35,186 nucleotides of DNA, taken from NCBI GenBank assembly GCA_040182905.1, contig JARQWU010000093.1, forward strand, positions 1-35,186, in the 5' to 3' direction. Below the pieces are notes generated by a model that saw only the letters and a program-made list of their open reading frames with translations, was not told the DNA's origin and made no database searches. Origin of the DNA: Barthelona sp. PAP020 (taxonomy: Eukaryota > Metamonada: BaSk clade). Each line of letters starts with the position of its first letter. Positions within the stretch are counted from its first letter, which is position 1. Positions 10,261 through 19,261 of this stretch are shown one piece after another. Position numbers and translations under genes: made by a program.

Positions 10261-11724
10261 CTACCAATCTTCATCATCTTCACTATCGGCAATAGATTTC
10301 TTCTGTTTCAACGCATTAGCACGTTTAATCATCATGGTACTCAATGCCATCATCAACCCATCCTTTTGGTCAGAATTTGAAGGTTTGATTTCAACAGGCT
10401 TTTGTTCAATTGTTCTAGCTTTTTTCATTTTCTTTTTTGCAAGTTCTAACTCCTCTTTTAAGGATAATTCCTTGTTTTGTATGTGTTCAGTCTTTTTGAA
10501 CTTCATTTTTTTGGGAGTTGAACTTGTAGTTGAATTATTTGAGGTTGATAAAGTTCCTGGCTTTGGTAAATTCATAGGAGGTGGAGGTATTCCTGGTGAC
10601 ATTGATGGTCCCGGCTCAAATTTAGCTGGGAAATTCATCATTGATGGTGTTAGTGGCAAATTGTTTGGTGGAGATGGTACAGAAAGACTATTAGATGCTT
10701 CACTATTTAAATTTGATGAAGAAGTACTTGAAAAGGACAAATCAGAATCAGTTTCAATACCACTTACATTATTTACATTTCTTTTGATCAAATTATCATT
10801 GGAGCTATCAACAAGATGGGAAGGGGAAGCCAAAACAACATTGTCACCGCGAACAGTCGAATTATTTTTAAATTTTTCATTGTTTTCAACAGGGAGATCC
10901 TCTTCCATGGGTTTTTCCGAAGGCTTTACATCTTTGGGGACTATTTGAACTGGAACTTTTTTCTTTTCTTCATGCTCAGAAAAATCAACTGATTCAAGGT
11001 TCTGAAACTTTTGAATGATGCTCATCGCTTCTAAAAGCATATCTTCATCTTGTAACAGCTCAGCACGTGTATCATCATCAATTTCCATATCTTCAGTGAC
11101 TCCAACAAGCATTTCCATAATTTCAACAGGTACATTTCTCGTAACATACCCCTTTGATGGATCATACTCGACAGATGCTTCATGATCAAATCCAATTGGT
11201 CCAGATATTGTTGGTTTAGAAGTTTTTGGCTTTACATCATTGGTTACAGTGTTATGTTCAATATTTTGAGTTGATTCTACCGTAGATATTGATAAGGAAC
11301 TGGATAGCCATTTACCAAACCTACCAAAAACACTTTCACTTTTGGGAGGTTCAATCTTTTTCATTTGATATATACAAGCTTTCTCAAATATTTGATATTC
11401 ACTTTCATCATAAAATTGTAACAATCCAATAAAGGTGTTCGTAGTAAAACAAAGAAAACCATTCCCTAAGTTTTCTAATTTGAATGAATAATCAAGTTTG
11501 AAAGAAAATACATATAATTCAGTTGAATAATCAAAAAATTCAAAATATACACAATTTAAATTATCAACAGTTAAATAAATCAAACCAATTAAATCATTAT
11601 CAATCCAATCATAAGAATCTCCCTTATTATAAAAGAAACGAACAATAGCTCCCTTATAAATATCTTTTCCTTTGGGTAAAAGCGAAGTTGTTAATGAATA
11701 AAAGTCAATAGGAAGAAGATTCAT
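10261..11724 (-). CDS. WASP-family Arp2/3 activator (WH1-CRIB-polyPro-VCA)
   Basis: The protein has 487 residues from the ATG at 11724; an upstream TTG/ATG extension of 31 codons would overlap the promoter shared with the divergent neighbour and adds no domain, so I reject it. Residues 10-118 fit a WH1 (EVH1) domain ending FYDESEYQIFEKA. Residues 173-192 hold a CRIB motif (ISGPIGFDHEASVEYDP), the site that binds Cdc42/Rac GTPases. Residues 350-388 are proline-rich (GIPPPPMNLPKP) for profilin/SH3 binding. The C-terminus has a weak WH2-like helix (SLKEELELAKKKMKKA, 421-436), a central helix (GLMMALSTMMIKRANAL) and an acidic end DSEDDEDW with the Trp expected at the Arp2/3 contact. It should drive branched actin assembly at membranes. 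The WH2 is the least convincing part. The ORF ends in TAG. Confidence 0.9.
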   Translation of the reverse strand: MNLLPIDFYSLTTSLLPKGKDIYKGAIVRFFYNKGDSYDWIDNDLIGLIYLTVDNLNCVYFEFFDYSTELYVFSFKLDYSFKLENLGNGFLCFTTNTFIGLLQFYDESEYQIFEKACIYQMKKIEPPKSESVFGRFGKWLSSSLSISTVESTQNIEHNTVTNDVKPKTSKPTISGPIGFDHEASVEYDPSKGYVTRNVPVEIMEMLVGVTEDMEIDDDTRAELLQDEDMLLEAMSIIQKFQNLESVDFSEHEEKKKVPVQIVPKDVKPSEKPMEEDLPVENNEKFKNNSTVRGDNVVLASPSHLVDSSNDNLIKRNVNNVSGIETDSDLSFSSTSSSNLNSEASNSLSVPSPPNNLPLTPSMMNFPAKFEPGPSMSPGIPPPPMNLPKPGTLSTSNNSTTSSTPKKMKFKKTEHIQNKELSLKEELELAKKKMKKARTIEQKPVEIKPSNSDQKDGLMMALSTMMIKRANALKQKKSIADSEDDEDW

Positions 11725-11838
11725 TTTTCTACAATAATAAAAAAATTGTATTTTGAAGTCATCGAATATCAAATACAAATAGATTTTATCATAAACGGAT
11801 ATTGTTTCAAAATCCAAAATTCATTTTTTGAGATAAAA
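11725..11838. promoter_or_regulatory. Putative bidirectional promoter, WASP / F3 protein
   Basis: Only 114 bp separate the start codons of the divergent WASP and FERM-F3-like genes. The two must share or interleave their control sequences here. The interval is AT-rich with T-runs just before each start; I see no palindrome or recognisable factor site. Confidence 0.4.
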
Positions 11839-12585
11839 ATGAATGGAGGAAATGAAGATCCATTTGAAAACTTTTTTTTTATACTTGTAATGTTACGAAT
11901 TGGGGATGAAAATGACGAAAGAAATGCTACTTATAGTGCATATGAAGTGATCATTGATTTACATACAAAAGTTGAGGCTCTTGATCCTGTTGTTTCAACA
12001 ATTAAAATTAATTCCAAAGGAATTACCGTTAAAAGACATGGTTCAGATGATAAAATATTTCCTTTGAAAAAAATAAAATCATGGGGGTTTTCACCAACCG
12101 TTTTCATGTTTTATCACATTTTATCAAAAACAACAACTAAGAAATATGTATTTCAGACATCTTTTGGGGATCAAATGTGTCAATTTCTTGGTAATATTGT
12201 AGAAAACCTTGTTATCGAAAAAAAGTTGCAAAGATTAAGAAAAAATGAAGATCCATTGGATGTTTTACCTGTAGACATGTTACCCAGTCATGATGAAGTT
12301 AAGAATGCTCTTGAAGAAGCGCATAACACTGTTGATATATTAATTGAGCAATTGAACGTTCCTAAAAGGGGTTTAGATTCTTTTAATTCTGGAGTTTCTT
12401 TATCACCCTTCAATGCAGATAAAGTACAGATTCCACAAGAAGTTAGCAATGCTTTGAACAACAGCCCCAGTTTAATGAAAGGAAAAAGAAGAACTTCTTT
12501 GGTTGGACCAAGAAAAGCCAGAAGAACTTCATTTGGTGCAAGAGCTCGTTCTAAATCTTTGTCTTTGGATGTTATAAACGAGTAG
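11839..12585 (+). CDS. Lone FERM F3 / PTB-like domain protein, talin-type
   Basis: The protein has 248 residues from the ATG at 11839; an upstream start at 11746 would run through the shared promoter. Residues 12-130 resemble the F3 (PTB/PH-fold) lobe of FERM domains, particularly that of talin: FPLKKIKSWGFSP (75-87) matches the talin strand that carries a conserved K-R-W-A-A-S-P pattern, followed by YVFQTSFGDQMCQFLGNIVENL as the last strand and C-terminal helix. No F1 or F2 lobe is present, so this is not a full FERM module. The tail (about 205-240) is strongly basic with two RRTS motifs, which fit the consensus for basophilic kinases. F3 lobes bind NPxY-type peptides or phosphoinositides. 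Its head-to-head pairing with WASP suggests a link to actin, which is inference. The ORF ends in TAG. Confidence 0.7.
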   Translation: MNGGNEDPFENFFFILVMLRIGDENDERNATYSAYEVIIDLHTKVEALDPVVSTIKINSKGITVKRHGSDDKIFPLKKIKSWGFSPTVFMFYHILSKTTTKKYVFQTSFGDQMCQFLGNIVENLVIEKKLQRLRKNEDPLDVLPVDMLPSHDEVKNALEEAHNTVDILIEQLNVPKRGLDSFNSGVSLSPFNADKVQIPQEVSNALNNSPSLMKGKRRTSLVGPRKARRTSFGARARSKSLSLDVINE

Positions 12586-12798
12586 ATATTTCGTTGTTAT
12601 TTGGTTTTGTAAATTATTTTTTCTTTTGTTTTTTTTTGTGGCTTGGGTTCTGAAATTTTGTGTACTTAACATTTTACATAAAAATTAAACATGTAATATC
12701 CAGTCAATGTGGAAAAAATTTGGTAAAAATGAACAAAATCAATTATTATTTTTAATTAGATATTTTGGAGAATGAATTTTTAATTCCAACATCTATAT

Positions 12799-14349
12799 AT
12801 GCAGTACCGTTCGCATTATGATTTTATTGAATCGAAAACCACAAATCACAAAACTGTTCCAAGATTTTGCATTGTCCATTTGAAAGAATTCATTCTGTAT
12901 GGACCAATAATTGATGATGAACCAACAAATTATGTTCAAATAGGTGTTTCTATTGATGAACACAATCGTACATGTGTGACACATCGTTTAAATTATAATA
13001 ATCTGAATCATAGGCTTCATGCTTTAAAATACAATTTAAATTATTTGTTTACATTTGATTATTTGCATTCATTATCACCTTCTGATAGAAATTTTGTCAG
13101 ATTGACTGTACAAAGACGTAGAACAATGAGAAGAAGTTACCATAAGAGGTATTGTAAGACATATATTGCTCTAGATGCTATTTTACACTGTCCATTCTAT
13201 GAAAAACAAATTCAAATCTTTTCGAAGGATGAATGCGATAAAGTAGTAGGATTGTTGACTTGTTCGATTGAAACCTTGCCATTATTTCGTAAAAGAGAGT
13301 TCTTTAACCATTTTGATCAAACTTTTAGTTCCTTTGTTTTTGAAGACCCCTTGAATATAACTGATTCATTTACCATTAGCTCTATTGTAGTTGATGATCA
13401 ATTTGTTATTGAAGAACGAAAAGCTTCTGTTCCGTTGGACAATCAACAAGGGATGTATGGTGGAACTGGGAACATTACTGCAACAGGAACTGGAAACGAT
13501 CTTAAAACTCCTTCCGTTTCTGATGAATTGAATTCTGTTGCTGAAGAAAGCGATCAAAGTGATGTCTTTGCAGCAAACACTTGTTTTCTTGATATGGTAT
13601 GTTCAAAGGAGATACATGACATTGATTTTCTCACTGATTTTCAATTTAATCCTGCTAAGCAGTTATCCTCACTGGAAAATGACATCAATTCGTTTCTTTC
13701 CACAGTATTTGGGACAGAAATGGATTCAAAACCCAAACCCACCAAAATCAAAGTCAATTGGTTTATTGAGATGGAAAAAAATTTTGAATTAAAGAATATT
13801 GACGAATTTGGGCTTCTTGTTGCTGTTGACAATAAAACAGATTCAAATGCTTTCAAAACGAAGTTGATCAAAATGTTTGAACAATTTGAAAATTTTGAAG
13901 GGTATGTGAGTATTTTTAAATGGAATTCAGACAATATCAATGATGAAAGAAACTCTCTTGACATTGTCTTATCAGCTATCTTTGACTCATTTCAAAATAA
14001 CCAGAAACAGTTTCAAAAATTGTTAATTTGGAGACTTTCGTTTAACATTGATTCAAATACAAATGAAAAGATCACAATTAACACATTTACCTTTAACATC
14101 CTTTGTTTAAGTCATGTAACTATGACATTAAATTCTAATGAGGTTGTTCATCATTTTGATAATTGCAAGATCTTTAGTATTGATTCAGAAATCATGGTAG
14201 AAACCGAGGAAGATTCAAAGAGATTTGGTAACATTGAAATTGTTCAATTAAATGGAGAAATTATGGCTTTTGAAGGTTTTCAAAATATCACCAAGCTAAT
14301 GATTACAAATCAATTGACAAAATGCAAATTATTTGTTGTAAATGAATGA
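12799..14349 (+). CDS. PACS-like sorting adaptor
   Basis: The protein has 516 residues. Residues 20-150 match the cargo-binding FBR region of PACS proteins: CIVHLKEFILYG near 24-35, a middle stretch with paired strands, then FVRLTVQRRRTMRRSYHKR (99-117), YIALDAILHCP (122-132) and QIQIFS (138-142). This mirrors the animal pattern in which a Q-R-R-K-R-Y basic strand is followed by a GYKTLALG-like helix and a KIYSLS-type strand. Residues 190-270 are low-complexity with a Gly/Thr patch. The C-terminal half (300-516) has alternating strands and helices and may be a shortened counterpart of the PACS C-terminal domain, but I could not align it with confidence. PACS proteins bind acidic-cluster cargo for traffic between endosomes, Golgi and ER. 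It lies 213 bp downstream of the F3 gene and ends in TGA. Confidence 0.65.
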   Translation: MQYRSHYDFIESKTTNHKTVPRFCIVHLKEFILYGPIIDDEPTNYVQIGVSIDEHNRTCVTHRLNYNNLNHRLHALKYNLNYLFTFDYLHSLSPSDRNFVRLTVQRRRTMRRSYHKRYCKTYIALDAILHCPFYEKQIQIFSKDECDKVVGLLTCSIETLPLFRKREFFNHFDQTFSSFVFEDPLNITDSFTISSIVVDDQFVIEERKASVPLDNQQGMYGGTGNITATGTGNDLKTPSVSDELNSVAEESDQSDVFAANTCFLDMVCSKEIHDIDFLTDFQFNPAKQLSSLENDINSFLSTVFGTEMDSKPKPTKIKVNWFIEMEKNFELKNIDEFGLLVAVDNKTDSNAFKTKLIKMFEQFENFEGYVSIFKWNSDNINDERNSLDIVLSAIFDSFQNNQKQFQKLLIWRLSFNIDSNTNEKITINTFTFNILCLSHVTMTLNSNEVVHHFDNCKIFSIDSEIMVETEEDSKRFGNIEIVQLNGEIMAFEGFQNITKLMITNQLTKCKLFVVNE

Positions 14350-14522
14350 AGTTAAAAAAAGATTCTTTTTATTTATCTTATGTATTGATTGAATAACTCA
14401 ATGGCTTTTTTTTCTTTTTGAAGTTCAATAAAAATCAACACAAAAGAATCATTCAAGATTGATGTTTTTTTTTGTCAAATGATCCAACTATCTTCTGATT
14501 TTTTTTTCCCATACGTTTTTGT

Positions 14523-15845
14523 ATGTCTTCATTTAGTCGAGTTTTTGGTGCTGTTATCCCAACGATGGGTGTAATGGCTTTAGGATCTGTTTGTCAATTA
14601 TTAAAAGTTTTTAATAAAAATGATTTAAAAATTTTAAATAGATTTGTTTTCAATATCGGATTACCTGCATTATTATTAAATGTGTTTGCAAATACAGATT
14701 CAAAAAGTTTTGATGTTTCTTTTTTGTGTTATGCATTTCTCTTTAAGATATTATCCTTGCCCAGCACTTTTTTATTAACTTTTATAAGTGTTAGATTCAA
14801 AGAATCAAAATATAAAACGGATAAACCTGCATTTTTTGCTTATTGGGCAATGAATTATTCGACATTAAGTTGGCCAAATGGTTTAATTTTGGGTTTACCA
14901 ATTGGAAGACTATTGTTTGGTAATATTGATGCTGCTTTTGCTTTGTATGCTGTTGGTGATACTTTATTACAATTTCCAATAGCTATTCTACTTTTATCCA
15001 TTTCAAAAATTTTACACAGCGAGGAAAACTCTGAAGAACTTTCAATGAAAGAATTAGAGGAGTCAGAGGAGAAAAAAATTGTTGAAGCTGATATCAAAGA
15101 TCCAAGCATAAATACAATTTCAACAATATCTAACAGATCATCCTTGGATGAAAAAGAAGAATATGAAGAAGAAGAAGAAGAAGAAGAACAGACAATTAAA
15201 GTATCGGAACAGGATGACATTGTTGTGATTGTTGATTTGACAAAAGAACCTGAATCTAAAGAACAATTTAATGAAGAACAGATTTGGGATCGGGATTCCA
15301 CATTGACGTGTGTTATTGAGACGCCAATTGATGAAAAAATGATTAATTTGGCAGCAAATAAACATGAAAACCGTAGTCCTAGTATTGCTAAGTTAATATT
15401 CATAAGAGTTGCAACGAATCCAGTATTATTGAGCATTACTGCTGGTTTAATCTTTACTTTCTTGATTATATTGCCCAATGAAATAACAACTATGTTTGAA
15501 TATATCGGAAATACAGTGCTTGGTGTTCTTCTCTTTACTTTAGGAGCTTTTTGTGTAAGTTTGAAGATAGCAAAATCATGGAAACTTGCTACTTTCACTT
15601 TACTAATCAAATTAACTGTTTCTCCAATCATCATGTCTTTAGTTGTCTTAATTTGCAAAGTTGAAGATAATAAGGATATTTTAATCTTTTTATCAGTATT
15701 ACCTCAGGCTTTTGCTAGTTTTGCTCTGTTTACAGAGTTTGAAGTCGCAGAAGATATTATATCTATTTGTGTTATTGTAACCACGATCGGAATGATAATC
15801 ACTATGCCCGTTTATTCTGTCATTTTCGGTTGGAAAATTCAATAA
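14523..15845 (+). CDS. PIN-like / auxin efflux carrier family membrane transporter
   Basis: The protein has 440 residues and ends in TAA. Its layout is that of the Mem_trans (auxin efflux carrier) family: about five transmembrane helices in residues 5-165, a polar cytosolic loop in 166-285 and about five more in 290-440. The N-terminal half has the conserved start AVIPTMGVMALGSVC, a GLPALLLNVFA helix, and NGLILGLPIG plus FALYAVGDTLLQFP. The loop contains a run of glutamates encoded by a GAA microsatellite. Outside plants, members (yeast Ecm3/Ykl050-type and relatives) sit in internal membranes or the plasma membrane and move organic anions; the substrate here is unknown. The stop codon overlaps a possible convergent minus-strand exon by 7 bp. 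Confidence 0.85.
   Translation: MSSFSRVFGAVIPTMGVMALGSVCQLLKVFNKNDLKILNRFVFNIGLPALLLNVFANTDSKSFDVSFLCYAFLFKILSLPSTFLLTFISVRFKESKYKTDKPAFFAYWAMNYSTLSWPNGLILGLPIGRLLFGNIDAAFALYAVGDTLLQFPIAILLLSISKILHSEENSEELSMKELEESEEKKIVEADIKDPSINTISTISNRSSLDEKEEYEEEEEEEEQTIKVSEQDDIVVIVDLTKEPESKEQFNEEQIWDRDSTLTCVIETPIDEKMINLAANKHENRSPSIAKLIFIRVATNPVLLSITAGLIFTFLIILPNEITTMFEYIGNTVLGVLLFTLGAFCVSLKIAKSWKLATFTLLIKLTVSPIIMSLVVLICKVEDNKDILIFLSVLPQAFASFALFTEFEVAEDIISICVIVTTIGMIITMPVYSVIFGWKIQ
15163..15189 (+). repeat. GAA microsatellite inside the transporter gene
   Basis: About eight consecutive GAA triplets, with one GAT/TAT interruption just upstream, encode the polyglutamate stretch of the transporter's cytosolic loop. 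Its length may vary between isolates without changing the frame. Confidence 0.85.
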
Positions 15846-15931
15846 CATTCCTTTTGAGTTTCTGCTTTTTGATTGCATTGACATTTTAATTCTTTTTCAA
15901 TCTTATCCACGGATTCATGACATTCATTGAC
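15839..15931 (-). CDS. Possible 3' exon of a spliced small gene
   Basis: Read on the minus strand, the sequence TTTATTTTCAG at 15932-15942 looks like a 3' splice site, with a CTAAT branch-like site about 20 nt earlier. It is followed by 30 open codons that read VNECHESVDKIEKELKCQC, then NQKAETQKECY, and end in TGA. The peptide is amphipathic and has a CX9C pair. The frame has no ATG and meets a TAA soon upstream, so it would need a spliced upstream exon, which I could not find; the 10-N gap lies 120 bp away. Thirty open codons could arise by chance in this base composition. It would be the only intron clearly hinted at in the left part of the window. If real, its stop overlaps that of the convergent transporter by 7 bp. 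Confidence 0.25.
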   Translation of the reverse strand, partial: VNECHESVDKIEKELKCQCNQKAETQKECY

Positions 15932-15983
15932 CTGAAAATAAATTGAAGATCTTATTTATTTATTAGATATTTATGAGGTATGA

Positions 15984-16000
15984 GTTGTTCAGTGAACAAC
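15984..16000. repeat. 17-bp near-perfect palindrome
   Basis: Two 8-bp arms, GTTGTTCA and TGAACAAC, flank a single G. It lies in the spacer before the assembly gap. It could be a dimeric factor site or a short hairpin; no second copy was found in the window. Confidence 0.6.
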
Positions 16001-16022
16001 GAAACGAGTTAGCTTAAGGTTT

Positions 16023-16090
16023 GGGGAAAACTCACGTGGATTCAGATGCCCNNNNNNNNNNGGGGAAAACTCACGTGGGTTCAGATGCCC
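16023..16090. repeat. Assembly gap (10 N) flanked by a 29-bp direct repeat
   Basis: Ten Ns fill 16052-16061. The 29 bases before the gap (16023-16051) and after it (16062-16090) are the same sequence with one mismatch (A at 16040, G at 16079). That pattern fits two contigs that end in an unmerged overlap, or a tandem repeat too long for the reads. The true distance across this point is unknown, and any gene crossing it would be broken artificially. Confidence 0.9.
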
Positions 16091-17134
16091 AAGTAACTTA
16101 AAAAATTGGACCTAAAGGTGGTCAAGAAACAACAAATAAAGGAAGTGATATTTGATGACCTCTTTATATCTCCAATAAATTCCGTTCATTGAGCATGAAC
16201 TTCCACATTTCCGTTGAATATACAGTGAATAATTGGTCAAGTTGTGAAACAACTATATTTATTTACAAAGAAAAAGCAATCCGAGAAAACTCATTTCTTC
16301 AAATCTCAGCCACAGAAAATGAGTGGCTGCAATTGAATTTTGGTCATCAAGTATGAAAATTTCGGAGAAACTCTTCATTCCTATTTTTTTGTATTTTTGC
16401 AAAAAGTAAAATTTTAATGTTTAAACTTTACCTTAGAAAATCTAAGGTTTTTCAACAGATCAATCGGGCCTCGAAAGCCTTTAATCAAATAAACACTATT
16501 CTTTTTTGTTTGCTCATACACACAGTTCTTCTTAGTCTGGAAATAATTATAAAAAATTAATTCCAAGAACTCATTTTATTAATTTTAGTTAAAACCAAAG
16601 CGAAAAATCAAAGGACTGAAATGTAACTTGGACGATCAAGCAGAAAAATTTAGTGCAATTTCTTGTCCCTATTCTTTGTATTAAGTAAAAGCAAAATTTT
16701 AAAGATCTGACTTTCTTCTTTGAAAATTTGAAAAATTGAAGAGGTTAATACAGAAATATTGGTTTTGATCACTCTAAAAGAGATTTGCAGTACATTACCT
16801 TCATTATTAAATACCACAAAGAAAAAACTTTTTTACAGTTCCAACACAATACAAAACAGCAATTGCTCTTTTGCTTTTGAAAAGAATTGTCCTACAAGGT
16901 ATTTTCTGTTTTTTAGACAATGAATCCGAGTTTTGAAGTGAATGAAAGAGGAAGTTCAATGTGAAGTTAAAGCTCCCAAAATGAAACATTCCAAGCCCTC
17001 TTTAAATCAATCAGTTAGTAACAAACCTTTCTCAGAGATAATATCAAAAAAAGAATAAACTATGATTTATATGTGAAGAATAAATATCCACAAAACATGA
17101 ATGGAATAAACATGTAACCACACAAAAGACCTTT
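16091..17134. other. Non-coding flank of first ankyrin gene
   Basis: This 1-kb stretch separates the gap from the first ankyrin gene's stop codon. From about 16372 it is part of the duplicated unit described below. A 60-codon minus-strand frame at 16807-16989 is not kept: the matching place in the second unit, near 20020, has a TAG after 25 codons. No other protein-like frame is seen. Confidence 0.6.
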
Positions 17135-19261
17135 CTAATCATCATTGTCATCATTGTCATCACTGTCATCATCTTCCATCTCTTTATCAATATACTGACG
17201 CATATTACCACCATTCCTTTCATTAATGTCAATCAAATCCCAACATAAGTTGATTGACATATCAAAATCTCTTTGATTCATGTAAACTCCAGCACTGACA
17301 AATTCTCGGATGATGACACTGTTTACATTCATTGCAACAAGTGTTGATAAAAGATAGCCCTCATTCTTTACCAATTCAATCAACTCAGATTTGGAAAATT
17401 GCTCAAATTTCAAATCAACAGGCTCGCCACTCTTCAATTGTTGTTTTAAATTGGGACAGCTCAAAATGCTGTATTTGTTTTTTTTCCATTGTTCATCACA
17501 AGTGTACAATCTGTTGAAAAATAACAGCATATCTTCACCATATAGGTTTATTTCGGGACAATATAGAAGCATCTTGGCAACATCAAGATGACCTTTATAA
17601 CAACTAACATACAATGGAGAAAATCCACCATCAACAGACAAATTAACATCAGCTCCATAATCCAAGAGCATTTTGGCAACATCAAGATGTGCATTTTGAC
17701 AACTGATGTACAATGGAGAAGTACCATCATTAGGACATAAATTAACATCAGCTCCATGATCCAAGAGCATTCTGGCAACATCAAGATGATCTTCTTGACA
17801 ACTAATATACAATGGCGAAGCGCCACTGTCCCTACACATATTAGCATTGGCTTTATGATCTAAAAGAAGTTTAACTACGTCAAGATGACCTTTTTGACAA
17901 CTGATGTACAATGGAGAAATACCATCATTAGCACACAAATTAAAATCAGCTCCATAATCCAAGAGCATTTTGACAACATCAAGATGTCCATTTTGACAAC
18001 AGATGGACAATGGCGAAATGCCACAGTTTCGACACAAATTAACATCAGCTCCATGATCCAAGAGCATTTTGGCAACATCAAGATGACCTTTTTTACAACT
18101 AATATACAATGGAGAGCGATCATATTTATCACATTGATTGGCATCAGCTCCATGATCCAAGAGCATTTTGGCAACATCAACATGATCTTCTTGACAACTA
18201 ATAAACAATGGAGAGCGACCATATTTATCACATTGATTGGCATCAGCCTCATAATCCAAGAGCATTTTGGCAATATCAAGATGACCTTGTTGACAACTAA
18301 CAAACAATGCAGAAAATCCATTTTCATTCCTACATAAATTAGCATCAGCGCCATGATCTAAAAGGATTTTGGCAACATCAAGATGACCATTTTGACAACT
18401 GATGTACAATGGAGAAAATCCACCATCCGCAGACAAATTAACATTAGCACCAAAATCCAACAAAAACTCAACAACTTCAATTTGCCCATTTAAAGAAGCT
18501 CCCCAAAGCGATGTCCTTCCTTCCTTGCCCTGTTTGTTCACATCAACGCCAGCTTTGATACATTGCTTGACAACCTCAAGGTTACCATCACATGCTGCAA
18601 AATATATCTTCTTTGGTCGACCATTATCTTCAAATCCATCCACATCGAACCCATCTGGAACAACAACTTGATCCATGTTATACTTAATATGAGGGTCAGT
18701 TTCCTCAACTGCAGTCTTAACAACCATTGTCGGCAAAAAAAAATAATAAAACCTCCAAATTTATCATTTCTCTTTGGATATTCAATATTTATCCCTCAAA
18801 TCAGGCATTATTTAAATTTATCTGTTGACAAAATGAAATTTGATGATTGATTGACTGGTTTGTGGAGAACTGTTCAAAATATTAATTAATTCTTTCTTGA
18901 GATTTCCTTTTTCGAATTGATGCAGCGAATTAAGCTTTTGATATTGATTTAAACTTCGTGAAAATGTCACAGAATTATGAAAGTTGGTCATGATTATTTT
19001 TGTTCGAATATTTTAAACAAAAGACATTTTTCCAATTCATTTTTACAGATTTGTTGATGTAATGATGGTGTTGACATATTTTTCATCACGAAATTCACAA
19101 ATTGAACTTGCAAGTGTGCGACATATACCATCAAATTTCCAGTTTTTCCTCCATTGAAAAAAACTTTCATTTCTTCAATTAGAATCTCCAATGTTGTTAG
19201 TGTGACAACCTTCAATTTAGTTAGTAAAAGCAACATCATTTATTCTCAATATTTTTTGTTC
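16372..19261. repeat. Tandem duplication unit A (ankyrin gene 1 plus flanks)
   Basis: Unit A aligns with unit B (19470-22248) along its whole length at an offset of about 3.09 kb. Shared anchors include GATCAATCGGGCCTCGAAA (16460 and 19546), GACTGAAATGTAACTT (about 16614 and 19709), both ankyrin coding regions, the start-proximal leader, and TCAATATTTTTTGTTC or close to it at the far end. Non-coding parts keep roughly the same similarity as some coding parts, which points to a fairly recent segmental duplication. Boundaries were set by eye. Confidence 0.8.
17135..18727 (-). CDS. Ankyrin-repeat protein 1 with novel C-terminal domain (11 repeats)
   Basis: The protein has 530 residues from the ATG at 18727. 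A TTG three codons earlier is not credible because the leader of the duplicate gene is not conserved as coding. Residues 1-38 carry a family motif (YNMDQVVVPDGFDV, then DNGRPKKIY). Eleven ankyrin repeats of 33 residues follow to about 390; the consensus SPLYISCQNGHLDVAKMLL has Cys where most ankyrins have Ala. Residues 392-515 are a conserved domain I do not recognise, including NRLYT, SKSELIELVKNEGYLLSTL, GVYMNQRDFD and CWDLIDINERNGGNM. The end is acidic (DDDSDDNDDNDD), coded by a 9-bp tandem repeat. No signal peptide or membrane segment is present. Ankyrin arrays bind proteins; the partner is unknown. The gene ends in TAG. Confidence 0.9.
   Translation of the reverse strand: MVVKTAVEETDPHIKYNMDQVVVPDGFDVDGFEDNGRPKKIYFAACDGNLEVVKQCIKAGVDVNKQGKEGRTSLWGASLNGQIEVVEFLLDFGANVNLSADGGFSPLYISCQNGHLDVAKILLDHGADANLCRNENGFSALFVSCQQGHLDIAKMLLDYEADANQCDKYGRSPLFISCQEDHVDVAKMLLDHGADANQCDKYDRSPLYISCKKGHLDVAKMLLDHGADVNLCRNCGISPLSICCQNGHLDVVKMLLDYGADFNLCANDGISPLYISCQKGHLDVVKLLLDHKANANMCRDSGASPLYISCQEDHLDVARMLLDHGADVNLCPNDGTSPLYISCQNAHLDVAKMLLDYGADVNLSVDGGFSPLYVSCYKGHLDVAKMLLYCPEINLYGEDMLLFFNRLYTCDEQWKKNKYSILSCPNLKQQLKSGEPVDLKFEQFSKSELIELVKNEGYLLSTLVAMNVNSVIIREFVSAGVYMNQRDFDMSINLCWDLIDINERNGGNMRQYIDKEMEDDDSDDNDDNDD

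Noticed and set aside
10334-10948. 204-codon plus-strand frame
   Set aside because: It is antisense to the WASP C-terminal half; the WASP frame has clear CRIB, polyproline and VCA parts.
11725-11817. N-terminal extensions of WASP and of the F3 protein
   Set aside because: The two would overlap each other on opposite strands through the shared promoter, and neither adds a recognisable domain.
14855-15658. 267-codon minus-strand frame
   Set aside because: It lies fully antisense to the transporter gene, with runs of Ser from the GAA repeat and no recognisable domain.
16031-16040. GTGAGT splice donor on the minus strand within the gap-flanking repeat
   Set aside because: The preceding bases give a TGA in the phase needed to join the exon at 15839-15931, so it cannot be its upstream donor as read.
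16807-16989. 60-codon minus-strand frame in the flank of ankyrin gene 1
   Set aside because: The matching sequence in the second duplication unit is stopped by TAG after 25 codons, so coding is not conserved.
17875-18354. Long antisense and alternate frames across the ankyrin arrays (150-160 codons on both strands)
   Set aside because: The 99-bp repeat period keeps several frames open by periodicity. The peptides are simple repeats of the shadow frame and only the main frame has ankyrin structure.
17700-18400. Regularly spaced repeats resembling a CRISPR array
   Set aside because: The period is 99 bp and the repeats encode ankyrin units in frame; there are no constant short repeats with unique spacers.
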